Positions 7,863-16,337 of a stretch of DNA of 64,000 nt are shown here, in pieces. Within the stretch, counting starts at the first letter, position 1. Each line of letters starts with the position of its first letter. The stretch is from CAYMRL01 sp964398985 (GTDB lineage Bacteria; Deinococcota; Deinococci; Deinococcales; Trueperaceae). The stretch spans positions 1-64,000 of the forward strand of contig CAYNOS010000008.1 of the NCBI GenBank assembly GCA_964398985.1. The letters run 5' to 3'. The notes below the pieces were generated by a model. That model did no database searches. It saw nothing but the letters and a program-made list of their open reading frames with translations, and was not told where the DNA came from. A program made the translations under genes and the position numbers.

Positions 7863-8648
7863 GCCAGCGGCGCCCGTTGCGGGCGTGTCGGCGAGCAACG
7901 CGAAGACCTCGGGAGCCAATCTTCGGGTGGTGCTGAGCCCCTCGCCGGCGTGGATGCCGGGCTGGCCCGCGAAGTCCCCGAAGTAGCCGCCGGCCTCGGG
8001 GAGGATCACACCGAACGGCGCGGCGTCGTGAGCGCTGAGCACGGGATCCAGCATGACCTCGATGCGGCCGGTGGCGACCAGCGCGTGCCCGTAGGCGTCC
8101 GACCAGCCCGGTCGGTGATAGGTCGCGGCCAGCAGGCGTTGGAAGGCGGCCTCGCGGCCATGGCGCGCGAACGAGCCGGCGTCGGTGAACGACATGAACG
8201 AGCGCTCCAAGCTGGCGGTGTCGCGGACCCGGCAGGCGCGACCGTTCAGGAAGCAGCCGCCACCCGAGCGGGCGTAGACGATCTCGCCCAGCGCCGGGAA
8301 GCAGGCCGCGCCCACCACCACCTCGCCCTCGACCTCGAGCCCCAGCAGCACCGCATACAACGGCACCCCGCGCATGAAGCTCTTGGTGCCGTCGATCGGG
8401 TCGATGTACCACTGGGCCGCTGCTGCTTCCCTAGTGGCCCCGTACTCCTCGCCGACGATGCCGTGATCGGGGAAGGCCGCCTCCAGGCGCCGCCGGATCA
8501 GCTCCTCGGCCGCGCGGTCGGCCACCGTCACCGGCGTGTCGTCGGCCTTGAAGTCGGCCTCCACGTCGGCGCCGAAGTGAGCGAGCGTCAACCGGCCGGC
8601 ATCGTGCACAGCCTCGAGACACACTTGAAGCGTTCTGTCGAGATCCAC
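7860..8648 (-). CDS. Inositol monophosphatase family protein, HisN-type histidinol-phosphatase candidate
   Basis: A 262-residue Mg-dependent phosphatase of the IMPase fold. Metal-site motifs are present: the acidic loop GEEYG, WYIDPIDGTKSF, and the C-terminal D of SAHDAAPFGVILPEAGG. The segment WSDAYGHALVATGRIEVMLDP resembles HisN-type histidinol-phosphate phosphatases more than inositol-specific enzymes, but no other his gene is nearby. The GTG at 8648 follows a clear GGAGG with 7-base spacing, so unlike many neighbours this gene has a ribosome-binding site. It is divergent from dgt. Confidence 0.82.
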   Translation of the reverse strand: MDLDRTLQVCLEAVHDAGRLTLAHFGADVEADFKADDTPVTVADRAAEELIRRRLEAAFPDHGIVGEEYGATREAAAAQWYIDPIDGTKSFMRGVPLYAVLLGLEVEGEVVVGAACFPALGEIVYARSGGGCFLNGRACRVRDTASLERSFMSFTDAGSFARHGREAAFQRLLAATYHRPGWSDAYGHALVATGRIEVMLDPVLSAHDAAPFGVILPEAGGYFGDFAGQPGIHAGEGLSTTRRLAPEVFALLADTPATGAAG

Positions 8649-8711
8649 CGCTCGTCCTCCAGGTACCCGGCCGAAGTCGACCAGGACGCGGATGCTACGA
8701 TACCTGGCACC

Positions 8712-9860
8712 ATGATCGTCGGTCGCGAACAGCTCGAGCAGTCCGAGAGGCGGGCCCTTGCACCTTACGCCTGCTTGGCCGTGGCCTCGCGGGGCCGCAT
8801 TCACCCGGAAGCGGAGAGCGCGCACCGCACGGCGTTCCAGAAGGACCGCGACCGGGTCCTGCACACCAGCGCCTTCCGTCGCCTCGAGTACAAGACGCAG
8901 GTGTTCGTCAACTTCGAAGGCGACTACTACCGCACGCGCCTCACGCACACCCTCGAGGTGGCGCAGGTGGCCACCAGCATCGCGCGCGCCCTCGGGCTCA
9001 ATGAGGACCTCAGCGAGACCATCGCCCTGGCGCACGACCTCGGCCACCCACCGTTCGGCCACTCCGGCGAGAAGGCCCTCGACACGCTCGCCAAGGACAT
9101 CGGCGGGTTCGACCACAACCGACAGAGCCTGCGCATCGTGACGGAGTTGGAGCGCCGCTACCCCTCGTTCCCGGGGCTCAACCTCACCTGGGAGACGCTC
9201 GAGGGCATCATGAAGCACGAGACCGAGTACGACGTGCCCGACGCGCGCTTCGATCCCGACGTGCAACCGTCGCTGGAAGCCCAGGTGGTCAACAGCGCCG
9301 ACGAGGTCGCCTACAACGTGCACGATCTCGATGACGGGCTCAGGTCAGGTCACCTGGAGGCCAGGCAGCTGACGGAAGTGCCGCTGCTGCACGACCTGAT
9401 GTCCACGCTCGGCATCGACGCCAAGGACTTCGACGGGAGCGCGCGCTACCTGCTCACCCGCGAGCTGTTGGGCCTCATCATCACCGACATCATCCACGCC
9501 ACCGACAAGCGCCTGACCGCTGCCGGCATCAAGAGCTTGGACGACGTGCGCAACGCGCCCAGCAAGCTGCTGGGGCCGTCTCCGGATCTGAGCGCACAGC
9601 TGAGCGAGCTCAAGGCGTTCTTGTACCAGAACTTCTACTTCCATCATCGGTTGATCAGGATGTCGCGGAAGGCGAACCTGATCCTCGAGCGGATGTTCAC
9701 CGCCTATCTGGCGACGCCCGAGATGCTGCCACCGGCCGTGAGTCGCGAAGCCGAGGAGCTCGGCCTCAAGCGCGCCCTCACCGACTACTTGAGTGGGATG
9801 ACTGACCGCTACGCGGTCGAGGAGTACCGGCGTCTGTTCGAGCCGGCCGTCCTCACCTGA
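8712..9860 (+). CDS. dgt: Deoxyguanosinetriphosphate triphosphohydrolase-like protein
   Basis: HD-domain dNTPase that removes triphosphate from deoxynucleotides and helps balance dNTP pools. The 382 residues include FQKDRDRVLHTSAFRRLEYKTQVF, the metal histidines in RLTHTLEVAQ and AHDLGHPPFGHSGE, and the later NRQSLRIVTELE and IMKHE regions. This start (ATG 8712) fits the family N-terminus; a TACGAT box lies 10 bases upstream, implying a very short leader. Open sequence further upstream in this frame is non-coding shadow of the divergent genes. Confidence 0.93.
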   Translation: MIVGREQLEQSERRALAPYACLAVASRGRIHPEAESAHRTAFQKDRDRVLHTSAFRRLEYKTQVFVNFEGDYYRTRLTHTLEVAQVATSIARALGLNEDLSETIALAHDLGHPPFGHSGEKALDTLAKDIGGFDHNRQSLRIVTELERRYPSFPGLNLTWETLEGIMKHETEYDVPDARFDPDVQPSLEAQVVNSADEVAYNVHDLDDGLRSGHLEARQLTEVPLLHDLMSTLGIDAKDFDGSARYLLTRELLGLIITDIIHATDKRLTAAGIKSLDDVRNAPSKLLGPSPDLSAQLSELKAFLYQNFYFHHRLIRMSRKANLILERMFTAYLATPEMLPPAVSREAEELGLKRALTDYLSGMTDRYAVEEYRRLFEPAVLT

Positions 9861-9866
9861 GAGGAC

Positions 9867-10949
9867 CTAGTTGCCTGGCCGGGCGGCGCCGATCAGCTCG
9901 CCGGTGCCAGCGTCGCGGATCCACGCGACCTGGTAACCGCCCCGCAGCACCTTGACGATCAGCCAGGGACTGGTCAGGACTTGAGTCGTGATCATCCCGG
10001 GGCCCGGCTCCGTGATCTCGACGTCGAGGTAGAGCTCCCCGCGCTCCTCGACCACCCTGGTCGCCGACACCGAGTAGCCGCCGGTCGAACGTTGGCCCAG
10101 GAAGACCGCGATCAGCGTCTCCCGCTCAGGGGAGAACGGCGGCAGGGCCGGCTGCTGCAGCTGCGCGGAGTGCGCCGCGGTCCACAGGCTGATCAGTTGG
10201 TCGCGCGCGGTCACCAACACGTAGCGGGCGCTCCTCACGGATGGTGCTTGGTTGCCGCTCGCGACTGTCTCCCACACCAGCTCGCTGGGCGCCGGGGTGA
10301 AAGCGCTCTCGTCGGTGGCGATGTCGAGCTGCACGTAGAACGCGCTGCGGCGGTGCTCGGCGAGCCCGTCGACCGAGCGCGTCGGCAGGGACTCCATCGG
10401 CAACACGGCGATCACGAACGGGCGCCTCAACGCCTCCAAGGCATCCGCCAGCGCATCGGCCTCCTGATTGCTGAGCTCGCCCAGACCCCTCAGCCGATTG
10501 AAGCGGGGCCGCGGGACCACCCTGACGTCGAGCTGCTCGTCGGTGCCGTCCTGCAGGTTCAAGTAGGCCAAGCCGTCGAAGTAGACGACCTGACCGACGG
10601 GCGAGGACACCCGCAACTGCATGTCGGTCGTCAGCGGGATGCGTCGCAAGGTGATCGGTGCCTGCGCCAGCGGCGCCTGCGACTCCCGCAGGAACGGCGA
10701 ACCGTCCGCCAGGAGAGCCGACCCGACCCCGAAGTTGGCGGTGAAGCGCCGGTCGGTGGCTTCCGCGGCCGTGAGCTCGAGGGTGCGGTCACCGTAGGCG
10801 AAGCTGCCCTCGCCACCATAGAAGTACGTCAGACGGGCGTCGAGGTGCCCGTAGATGTAGACGTCGCTCATGCTGCGGGTGGCTTCGCTCTCGCAGCCTG
10901 CCACCAGTAGCCCGAGTAGGGCGAAGAGAAGTACGGCTCGGGGTCGCAT
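9867..10949 (-). CDS. Lipoprotein with PrcB-type C-terminal domain
   Basis: A 360-residue secreted lipoprotein: MRPRAVLLFALLGLLVAGC is a signal peptide ending in a lipobox with Cys19. The last ~100 residues (TLIAVFLGQRSTGGYSVSAT, then LDVEITEPGPGMITTQVLTSPW) match the PrcB C-terminal domain, first described in a protein that stabilises the PrtP protease of Treponema. The middle region is not recognised. A GGAGG precedes the ATG, and TGATAGCAT further upstream looks like an extended -10. No partner protease is adjacent. Confidence 0.75.
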   Translation of the reverse strand: MRPRAVLLFALLGLLVAGCESEATRSMSDVYIYGHLDARLTYFYGGEGSFAYGDRTLELTAAEATDRRFTANFGVGSALLADGSPFLRESQAPLAQAPITLRRIPLTTDMQLRVSSPVGQVVYFDGLAYLNLQDGTDEQLDVRVVPRPRFNRLRGLGELSNQEADALADALEALRRPFVIAVLPMESLPTRSVDGLAEHRRSAFYVQLDIATDESAFTPAPSELVWETVASGNQAPSVRSARYVLVTARDQLISLWTAAHSAQLQQPALPPFSPERETLIAVFLGQRSTGGYSVSATRVVEERGELYLDVEITEPGPGMITTQVLTSPWLIVKVLRGGYQVAWIRDAGTGELIGAARPGN

Positions 10950-11027
10950 GAGGCCTCCGGCGCAATGCTATCACCGGGTGGCTGAGAACCACCTGAGCCT
11001 GACGGCGGGCAGCCGGAACGGGGCTGA

Positions 11028-11033
11028 TATGCT
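11028..11033 (+). promoter_or_regulatory. -10 box of the GT28-like glycosyltransferase gene (leaderless)
   Basis: TATGCT preceded by TGA forms an extended -10, 7 bases before GTG 11041. The alternative in-frame ATG at 11029 lies inside the box and would be upstream of the transcript start, so GTG 11041 is preferred. Confidence 0.65.
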
Positions 11034-11040
11034 GACCCCC

Positions 11041-12213
11041 GTGCAGGACACCGATACTCGCGTCCTGGTCTTGTCGGCCTCGATAGGCGGCGGGCACGTA
11101 GCCGCCGGCCGCGCGCTGCACCAGGCCTTCAGCGAGCTGGGCGCCACCGTGGAGCACATCGATCTGCTGGAGCACACTGCCATGCCGTTCCGGAGGCTCT
11201 ACCGGCAGGCCTACTTCGATCTCGTCAAGAACGTTCCCGACCTGGTCGAGTGGCTCGGTCGCCGCATGGACCGCCGTCCCAGCGAGCGCAAGTCAACGGC
11301 CCAGCGGCTGCGGTCGCGCGTGACCCGGCTACTGTCCTACGAGCTGCCTCGCACGATCGATCGCTACCGCCCTCACGCCGTCGTGCACACGCACTTCCTG
11401 GGCGCCGAGATCGTCGCTGGGCGGCTGAGGCGCCACCGACCCCTGCCGCAGGCCGAGGTGATCACCGACTTCTTCGCGCACAGCCTGTGGCTGCAACCGG
11501 GCATCGCGCGCTACTTTGTCGCCAGCGAGGAGGTCAGGGTTCACCTGCTGGCCGCCGGCGTCGACCCGCACCGCGTGCGCGTCACCGGCATCCCCATCGA
11601 CCCGCGATTCGCGGCCCTGCCGCCGCGCCAGCAGGCCAGGGCCGAGCTGGGAGTGGGGATGGACCGTGAGTTGGCGCTGCTGTTGGCCGGCGGTCTCGAG
11701 GCCGCCGACCTGCGGAACCTGCTCGAGCAGTTGAAGGCCTTCCGCTGGCCGCTGACGGTGATCGTCGTGTGCGGTCGCAGTCCGGAACTGCAACGCGTCG
11801 CGAACGAGGTCCTGAGCGAGACCGCCGGTCCGGTGTCGTTCACGGTCAAGGGCTTCGTCGACGACATGCCGCTGCTGATGGCGGCCGCCGACCTGGCGGT
11901 CACCAAGCCTGGTGGGCTCACCACCAGCGAAGCGTTGGCGGCCTCACTACCGCTCGCGCTGATCACGCCCTATCCGCTGCAGGAGGAGGCCAACGCCAGC
12001 GTCCTGCTGGAGCAGGGCTGCGCGGTCAGGGTGGAGCCGCTGACGACCTTCGGACACAAGCTCAGGCGGCTGCTCGAGGAGCCGAGTCGCCTTGGCGCCA
12101 TGCGCGAGGCCGCCGCCCGCCTGGCGCACCCAGACGCCGCCAAGCAGGTGGCCGGCGTGGTCTTGGAGGAGCTGGTGGGCGTCTCCAGGTCGCCACCAGG
12201 AGCAGCGACGTGA
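11041..12213 (+). CDS. MGDG synthase/processive diacylglycerol glycosyltransferase-like protein (GT28)
   Basis: A 390-residue GT-B glycosyltransferase. The N-terminus has the lipid-acceptor motif LSASIGGGHVAAGRAL of the MGDG synthase/UgtP family, and the C-terminal half has the sugar-nucleotide site in VTKPGGLTTSEALAAS. Such enzymes add galactose or glucose to diacylglycerol at the inner face of the membrane; the sugar used here cannot be read. The stop overlaps the GTG of the next gene (GTGA), so translation of the secreted oxidoreductase is probably coupled. Confidence 0.88.
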   Translation: MQDTDTRVLVLSASIGGGHVAAGRALHQAFSELGATVEHIDLLEHTAMPFRRLYRQAYFDLVKNVPDLVEWLGRRMDRRPSERKSTAQRLRSRVTRLLSYELPRTIDRYRPHAVVHTHFLGAEIVAGRLRRHRPLPQAEVITDFFAHSLWLQPGIARYFVASEEVRVHLLAAGVDPHRVRVTGIPIDPRFAALPPRQQARAELGVGMDRELALLLAGGLEAADLRNLLEQLKAFRWPLTVIVVCGRSPELQRVANEVLSETAGPVSFTVKGFVDDMPLLMAAADLAVTKPGGLTTSEALAASLPLALITPYPLQEEANASVLLEQGCAVRVEPLTTFGHKLRRLLEEPSRLGAMREAAARLAHPDAAKQVAGVVLEELVGVSRSPPGAAT

Positions 12214-14033
12214 GGACCCTCAAGGCGCTGGCGGTGCTGGTGGCCGTGGTCGCCTGTGCGCACGCAGCGGCGCAGGCGGCGCCGTCGCTTCCGGTTGAGC
12301 GCCTGCGCTTGTCGGTCGACGTGCTCGTCTACGGCAGCGAACCGGAGGGGGTGATCGCGGCGGTGGCGGCCGCTCGCGAGGGCGCCGATACCGTCCTCAT
12401 CACCCCCGACCCGCGGATCGGCGGGCTGTTCGTGCTCGGGGAGCTCAACGTCCTCGACCTCAAGACCCAGCCTTTCGACTACCAGTTGGGTCTGTTCGAC
12501 ACCTGGTGGCGGCTGGTGGGTCGCGACGAGGCCTTCGATGTCACGCGGGCCGAGGCAGCCTTCGAGGAGCTGTTGAGGGACGCCGGTGTCGAACGTTTCC
12601 GGTCGGTCGCCGAGGTCTTCCCCATCGTCGCCGCGGACGGGTCCCGAGTCGCTGGAGCGGAGTTCGTCGACGAGGTGGGCAGAGGCTGGCAGATCCTCGC
12701 GCGCCAGTTGATCGACGCCAGCGGCGACGCCGACCTCGCAGCGATGGCCGGCGCGGCGTTCGACTTCGGTTGGGAGCGCTTCGGGGTCGACCAGCGCATG
12801 GCCGACACGCTGGTGTTCCGCCTCGGCGGCGTCGACTGGGGCGCCTTGGTCGCGGGCGTCAACGAACGCGGCCGCGCCTACGCGGTCGCCAAGCCAAGCG
12901 TCGTGTGGGGTCACTTCGGGGGCTACCCGGCAGCGTACACGCCCACCGATCCCAGTCTGCGTCTGCGCGGTCTCAACCTGGGCCGCCAGGACGACGGCAC
13001 CGTGCTGGTCAACGCGCTCCTGATCTACGACATCGACCCGCTCGACGCCGCCAGCCGCGCCGCAGGCCGCGAGCGGGCCATGCGCGAGTTGCCATCCGTC
13101 GTCGCGTACCTGGCCGCGGCCATACCCGGTCTCGAGAACGCCCGGCTCGCCGGGGCAGCCGAGACCCTCTACGTCCGGGAGTCCCGGCACCTGCGCTCGC
13201 TGTGTGACCTGCGCGCCGACGATGCCCTTGGCAACCGCGTCACGGCCTTCGACGTGGCCGCCGGCGGCTATCCGCTTGACGCTCAGACGTATACGCGCTT
13301 CGACTCCGGGTTCGTGTTCGGCGTCCCCGTGATCTACGGAGGCCGCCTCTGCATGGGGGTCAGCCGGGGTGGCCCTGACGACCTCTGGGTCGTGGGGCGC
13401 AGCGCCGGTTACGACCCGGTGGCGTTCTCGAGCGCGCGGGTGGTGCCGTTCGGGATGGCGATGGCGGAGGCCGCCGGCCTCGCGGCGGCGCTGGCCGCGG
13501 CCAGCAACGACTCCGCAACCTCCTTCGTCCTCGCCGAGCCGGCCGTTCACGAGGTCAGGACGCGCTTGACGGCACACGGAGCCTACCTGCCGCCGGTCAC
13601 GTCACGCCCGCCGGTCGGGCCGGTCAGCCACCCCAGCTACGACGCCTTCCGAACGCTGGTCGCGCGCGGGCTGAGCGTGGCCGGCTACGACAACGATCCG
13701 CGGCTGTCCGCGCCGGTCACCGCGCTGTCGTTCGCGTACCTGCTCAGCAACGTTGCCACGCGCTTCTACTTCCGCGACGACGTGGGACAGACCTTGGTCG
13801 ACGCCGCCGTCAGCGCGGCCGAGCGGCCCGATGCCCCCCTCGACGCGGCTGTTGCCGCAGCGACGCTGGAGGCCGCACTGTGCGCCCTGCTCACGTGCCC
13901 GACTGGCGACGGCTGGGCGGGCCTTCTCGAGGTCGGCGTCGCCGCCAGCGCGACGCCCCCTGCCGGCGCGCTCGATCGGGGCGCCGCCTACGAGCTCGCC
14001 GCCGGTCTGGCGAAGCTGGCGGGTTCCGAGTAG
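12210..14033 (+). CDS. Secreted FAD-dependent oxidoreductase (FAD_oxidored family)
   Basis: A 607-residue protein with an N-terminal signal peptide (ALAVLVAVVACAHAAAQA) followed at about residue 33 by a Rossmann FAD-binding start, VDVLVYGSEPEGVIAAVAAA. The glycine pattern is looser than the common GGTPAGIAAA of this family. VLITPDPRIGGLFVLGELN and the later LYVRESRHLRSL also fit the family, whose members have mostly unknown substrates. The GTG start overlaps the stop of the glycosyltransferase, hinting at a shared cell-envelope function. It converges on the DUF815 gene. Confidence 0.78.
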   Translation: MRTLKALAVLVAVVACAHAAAQAAPSLPVERLRLSVDVLVYGSEPEGVIAAVAAAREGADTVLITPDPRIGGLFVLGELNVLDLKTQPFDYQLGLFDTWWRLVGRDEAFDVTRAEAAFEELLRDAGVERFRSVAEVFPIVAADGSRVAGAEFVDEVGRGWQILARQLIDASGDADLAAMAGAAFDFGWERFGVDQRMADTLVFRLGGVDWGALVAGVNERGRAYAVAKPSVVWGHFGGYPAAYTPTDPSLRLRGLNLGRQDDGTVLVNALLIYDIDPLDAASRAAGRERAMRELPSVVAYLAAAIPGLENARLAGAAETLYVRESRHLRSLCDLRADDALGNRVTAFDVAAGGYPLDAQTYTRFDSGFVFGVPVIYGGRLCMGVSRGGPDDLWVVGRSAGYDPVAFSSARVVPFGMAMAEAAGLAAALAAASNDSATSFVLAEPAVHEVRTRLTAHGAYLPPVTSRPPVGPVSHPSYDAFRTLVARGLSVAGYDNDPRLSAPVTALSFAYLLSNVATRFYFRDDVGQTLVDAAVSAAERPDAPLDAAVAAATLEAALCALLTCPTGDGWAGLLEVGVAASATPPAGALDRGAAYELAAGLAKLAGSE

Positions 14034-14064
14034 GGCCAGCAGGAAACCGCAGGCTCCGAGCTGG

Positions 14065-15291
14065 TCAGCGGGCCAGGGTGTCGATGAACTGCCGCGCGGT
14101 GCGCCCCGAATAGCCGTTGCCCCACTCCGCGAAGCGCACCGCGTCCTCGAGCCGATCGTCGACAGCGATGCCTCGCTGCGCCGCCAGCGCTTTCACCAGC
14201 TCCAGGTAACGCTTCTGACCAGCGCCCGGGAACGTGAGCACCAGCCCGAAGCGATCGGCGAGCGCCAAGCGCTCGTTGTGCGTGTCCCAGGCGTGCACGT
14301 CGTCGTCGAGCGGATCCGGGCGGTCGCGGTGTCGTTGAGTCACCAGATGGCGACGGTTGCTGGTCGCGTACACCACCGCGTTCGCGGGGCGCTGGATCAG
14401 ACCTCCGTCCAGAACGCGCTTGAGGGGTCCATAGCGGCGATCGCCGTCCTCGAAAGCTAGGTCGTCGACGAAGACGACGAAGCGCTGTGGGAGCTCGCTC
14501 ACGGCTTCGAGCAGGGCAGGCAGCCCGTCGAGAGCTTCGAGAGGGAGCTCGACGATCCGCAGCCCGGCGTCCTGGTAGCGAGTGAGCAGGGCCCGCACCG
14601 CCGTCGACTTGCCGCTGCCGCGGGGCCCGTAGAGCAGAGCGTCGTGGGCGGGCGCTGCAGCCAGCAGCGCTTCGGTGTTGGCGGTCAGCCTGCCGATCTG
14701 CTGTTCGAGGCCGTGCAGCTCCTCGAGGCGCGCCGCGAACGGCTTGGCGATCGGCACCAGCCTCCCTGCGTCCCACCGCAGCGCGCCGTGTAAGGCACTG
14801 GCGCCGCTGCCGACGTTCGCCAGGTGCGCCACATACTCCGCCAGCCGCGCCTCGTCAGCGCCACCAAGCAGCAAGGCACTCATCGCAGCTACGGCCGAGG
14901 ACTGCGGTCCGGGCGGGAGGGGCAGCGCGAGGTCGGCGGCGGCCGGTACCTCCAGCCCCAAGGAGCGCACCTCGCCGGTCAGGTCCCGGCGACACGCTCC
15001 GGCCAACGTCGCGAGGTCGCGGCGAAGCAGCGCCAGAGCCCCTGCAGCGGTGCCGGTGCGGTGTGCCGAGACGGCGTCGAACGGGGCTGCGGCGCCAGCC
15101 AAGCCTGCTGCGATGGCGCTGGCGAGGTCGCGGTGGCCTCCGGCTACCAGTGCGCCGAGCAACTCGCCGTAGGCGGCCAACGATTCCTGAGGGTCGGCGT
15201 CCGGCAGCAAGGCGGCGGCGAGCCGCAGATACGCTCGCCACCAGGCGCTGGTTTCGAACTCGTAGTCGAGGAAGAGGGGACTGTCGGTCAC
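14065..15291 (-). CDS. DUF815 family AAA-type ATPase
   Basis: A 408-residue predicted ATPase. A Walker A, LLYGPRGSGKSTAVRAL, lies near residue 220, Walker B is FVVFVDDLAFEDGD, and the DUF815 segments AVVYATSNRRHLV and LADRFGLVLTFPGAGQKRYL follow. The N-terminal ~200 residues are Ala- and Leu-rich helices. The family has no settled function. Its GTG overlaps the stop of the upstream patatin gene (GTGA), so the two proteins are likely made together. Confidence 0.85.
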   Translation of the reverse strand: MTDSPLFLDYEFETSAWWRAYLRLAAALLPDADPQESLAAYGELLGALVAGGHRDLASAIAAGLAGAAAPFDAVSAHRTGTAAGALALLRRDLATLAGACRRDLTGEVRSLGLEVPAAADLALPLPPGPQSSAVAAMSALLLGGADEARLAEYVAHLANVGSGASALHGALRWDAGRLVPIAKPFAARLEELHGLEQQIGRLTANTEALLAAAPAHDALLYGPRGSGKSTAVRALLTRYQDAGLRIVELPLEALDGLPALLEAVSELPQRFVVFVDDLAFEDGDRRYGPLKRVLDGGLIQRPANAVVYATSNRRHLVTQRHRDRPDPLDDDVHAWDTHNERLALADRFGLVLTFPGAGQKRYLELVKALAAQRGIAVDDRLEDAVRFAEWGNGYSGRTARQFIDTLAR

Positions 15292-16223
15292 TTCGCCTCC
15301 CCGGGCGCGCGCGCGCCCGGGCGCCCCGCCGACCGCGGCGGCCGGCGCCTGGGCGCCAAGCCCGGCTCGTCAGCGACGGGCAGGCGCTCGAGCGCCGCCA
15401 GCATCGCCGCCCGGCCGGCGCCGATGGCGTCGGGCGACCGATGGAAGTCCCACCAGGCGACGCGCGGGTCCGTCGCGATCAGGTGGGCGCCGTCGGGTTC
15501 CGCCAGTCGCCGCTCGTAGGAGGCGAACGAGATCGCCAGCCCGCGAACCGCCTGGCTGAGCGGGCCGCCCACGCCGGCCGCCGCGCCCAAGCGCTGGAGG
15601 GCGCTACCGGCAGCGCTGCGGTTGAACCTGCGGATCGTGCGGATCACCGGCGAGTCGCTGACGTCGACGCCGGCGTGCACCCCGATGCTTACCGCCGGAC
15701 CCATCGCGTTGGCGGCAGCGAACGGCACCGCCTCGACGAAGCCGCCGTCGATCAGCACGCGGCCCGCGAGCTTGACGGGGGCGAACAGCGTCGGCACGGC
15801 GCAGCTGGCACGCACCGCGTCGGCGATCGAGCCCTCGCGCAGCACCACCAGCTCGCCGCTGGCGAGGTCGGTGCAAGCGACGGCGAGCGGCACCTGGGTG
15901 TCGGCGAAGGTGGCGCCGAAGAAGAACTTGCGATCGAGCCAGTTCGCGAGCCGCCGTCCGTTGATCAACGCGCCACGATGCAAGCCGAAGTCGAACGCCT
16001 GAGTCCACAGCTCGCCGATGTTCTGGGTGCGGATCACGCGCTCGAGCTCAATCGCCGGGCCCCCGAGCGCGTAGAGCGCCGCGATCACGGCGCCGTAGCT
16101 GGTGCCGGCGATCACGTCGACGTCATGACCCGACTCCTCGAGAGCGATCAGCGCCCCGACGTGAGCCGCTCCGCGAGCGGCGCCGCCACCGAGCGCGACC
16201 CCGAGCCGCGGTCCATCGGTCAT
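15288..16223 (-). CDS. Patatin-like phospholipase family protein
   Basis: A 311-residue serine acyl hydrolase of the RssA/patatin type. It carries the oxyanion loop GVALGGGAARGAAHVG, the nucleophile elbow GTSYG near residue 45 and the dyad aspartate in DGGFVEAVPF. No signal peptide is seen, so action is probably on cytoplasmic or inner-membrane lipid. The ATG at 16223 follows TAGCAT by 7 bases; an in-frame ATG nine bases upstream overlaps the -10 box and is less likely. The C-terminus is rich in Arg, Pro and Ala and contains a 22-bp GC palindrome at DNA level. Confidence 0.88.
   Translation of the reverse strand: MTDGPRLGVALGGGAARGAAHVGALIALEESGHDVDVIAGTSYGAVIAALYALGGPAIELERVIRTQNIGELWTQAFDFGLHRGALINGRRLANWLDRKFFFGATFADTQVPLAVACTDLASGELVVLREGSIADAVRASCAVPTLFAPVKLAGRVLIDGGFVEAVPFAAANAMGPAVSIGVHAGVDVSDSPVIRTIRRFNRSAAGSALQRLGAAAGVGGPLSQAVRGLAISFASYERRLAEPDGAHLIATDPRVAWWDFHRSPDAIGAGRAAMLAALERLPVADEPGLAPRRRPPRSAGRPGARAPGEAK
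15300..15321. repeat. 22-bp perfect GC palindrome with a 12-base alternating CG core
   Basis: Bases 15300-15321 read the same on both strands, and 15305-15316 alternate G and C. It lies within the 3-prime end of the patatin coding sequence, just before the coupled DUF815 start. There is no T-run, so it is not a classic terminator. Confidence 0.8.
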
Positions 16224-16230
16224 GCCGGCC

Positions 16231-16236
16231 ATGCTA
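16231..16236 (-). promoter_or_regulatory. -10 box of the patatin-DUF815 operon (leaderless)
   Basis: TAGCAT, 7 bases before the patatin ATG at 16223. The divergent dnaX promoter 90 bases away uses the same hexamer. Confidence 0.6.
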
Positions 16237-16323
16237 CACCGCCGGGCCAGACAGGCCGATGGGCACGCTACTTCTGCTTGCGAGAGGGCAACCCCGAACA
16301 ACGGGCGGCGGACGCGTGGGTGG

Positions 16324-16329
16324 TAGCAT
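16324..16329 (+). promoter_or_regulatory. -10 box of dnaX (leaderless)
   Basis: TAGCAT, 8 bases before ATG 16338, with no ribosome-binding site between. Confidence 0.6.
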
Positions 16330-16337
16330 GGCGCGTC

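Noticed and set aside
7860..9323. A 487-codon minus-strand frame across dgt
   Set aside because: Only its last 262 codons are the HisN-like protein; the rest is antisense to dgt and lies upstream of a GGAGG-GTG start.
11970..13577. Long minus-strand frame opposite the FAD oxidoreductase
   Set aside because: A shadow frame produced by high GC codon bias; composition is His/Arg/Gly-rich and shows no domain.
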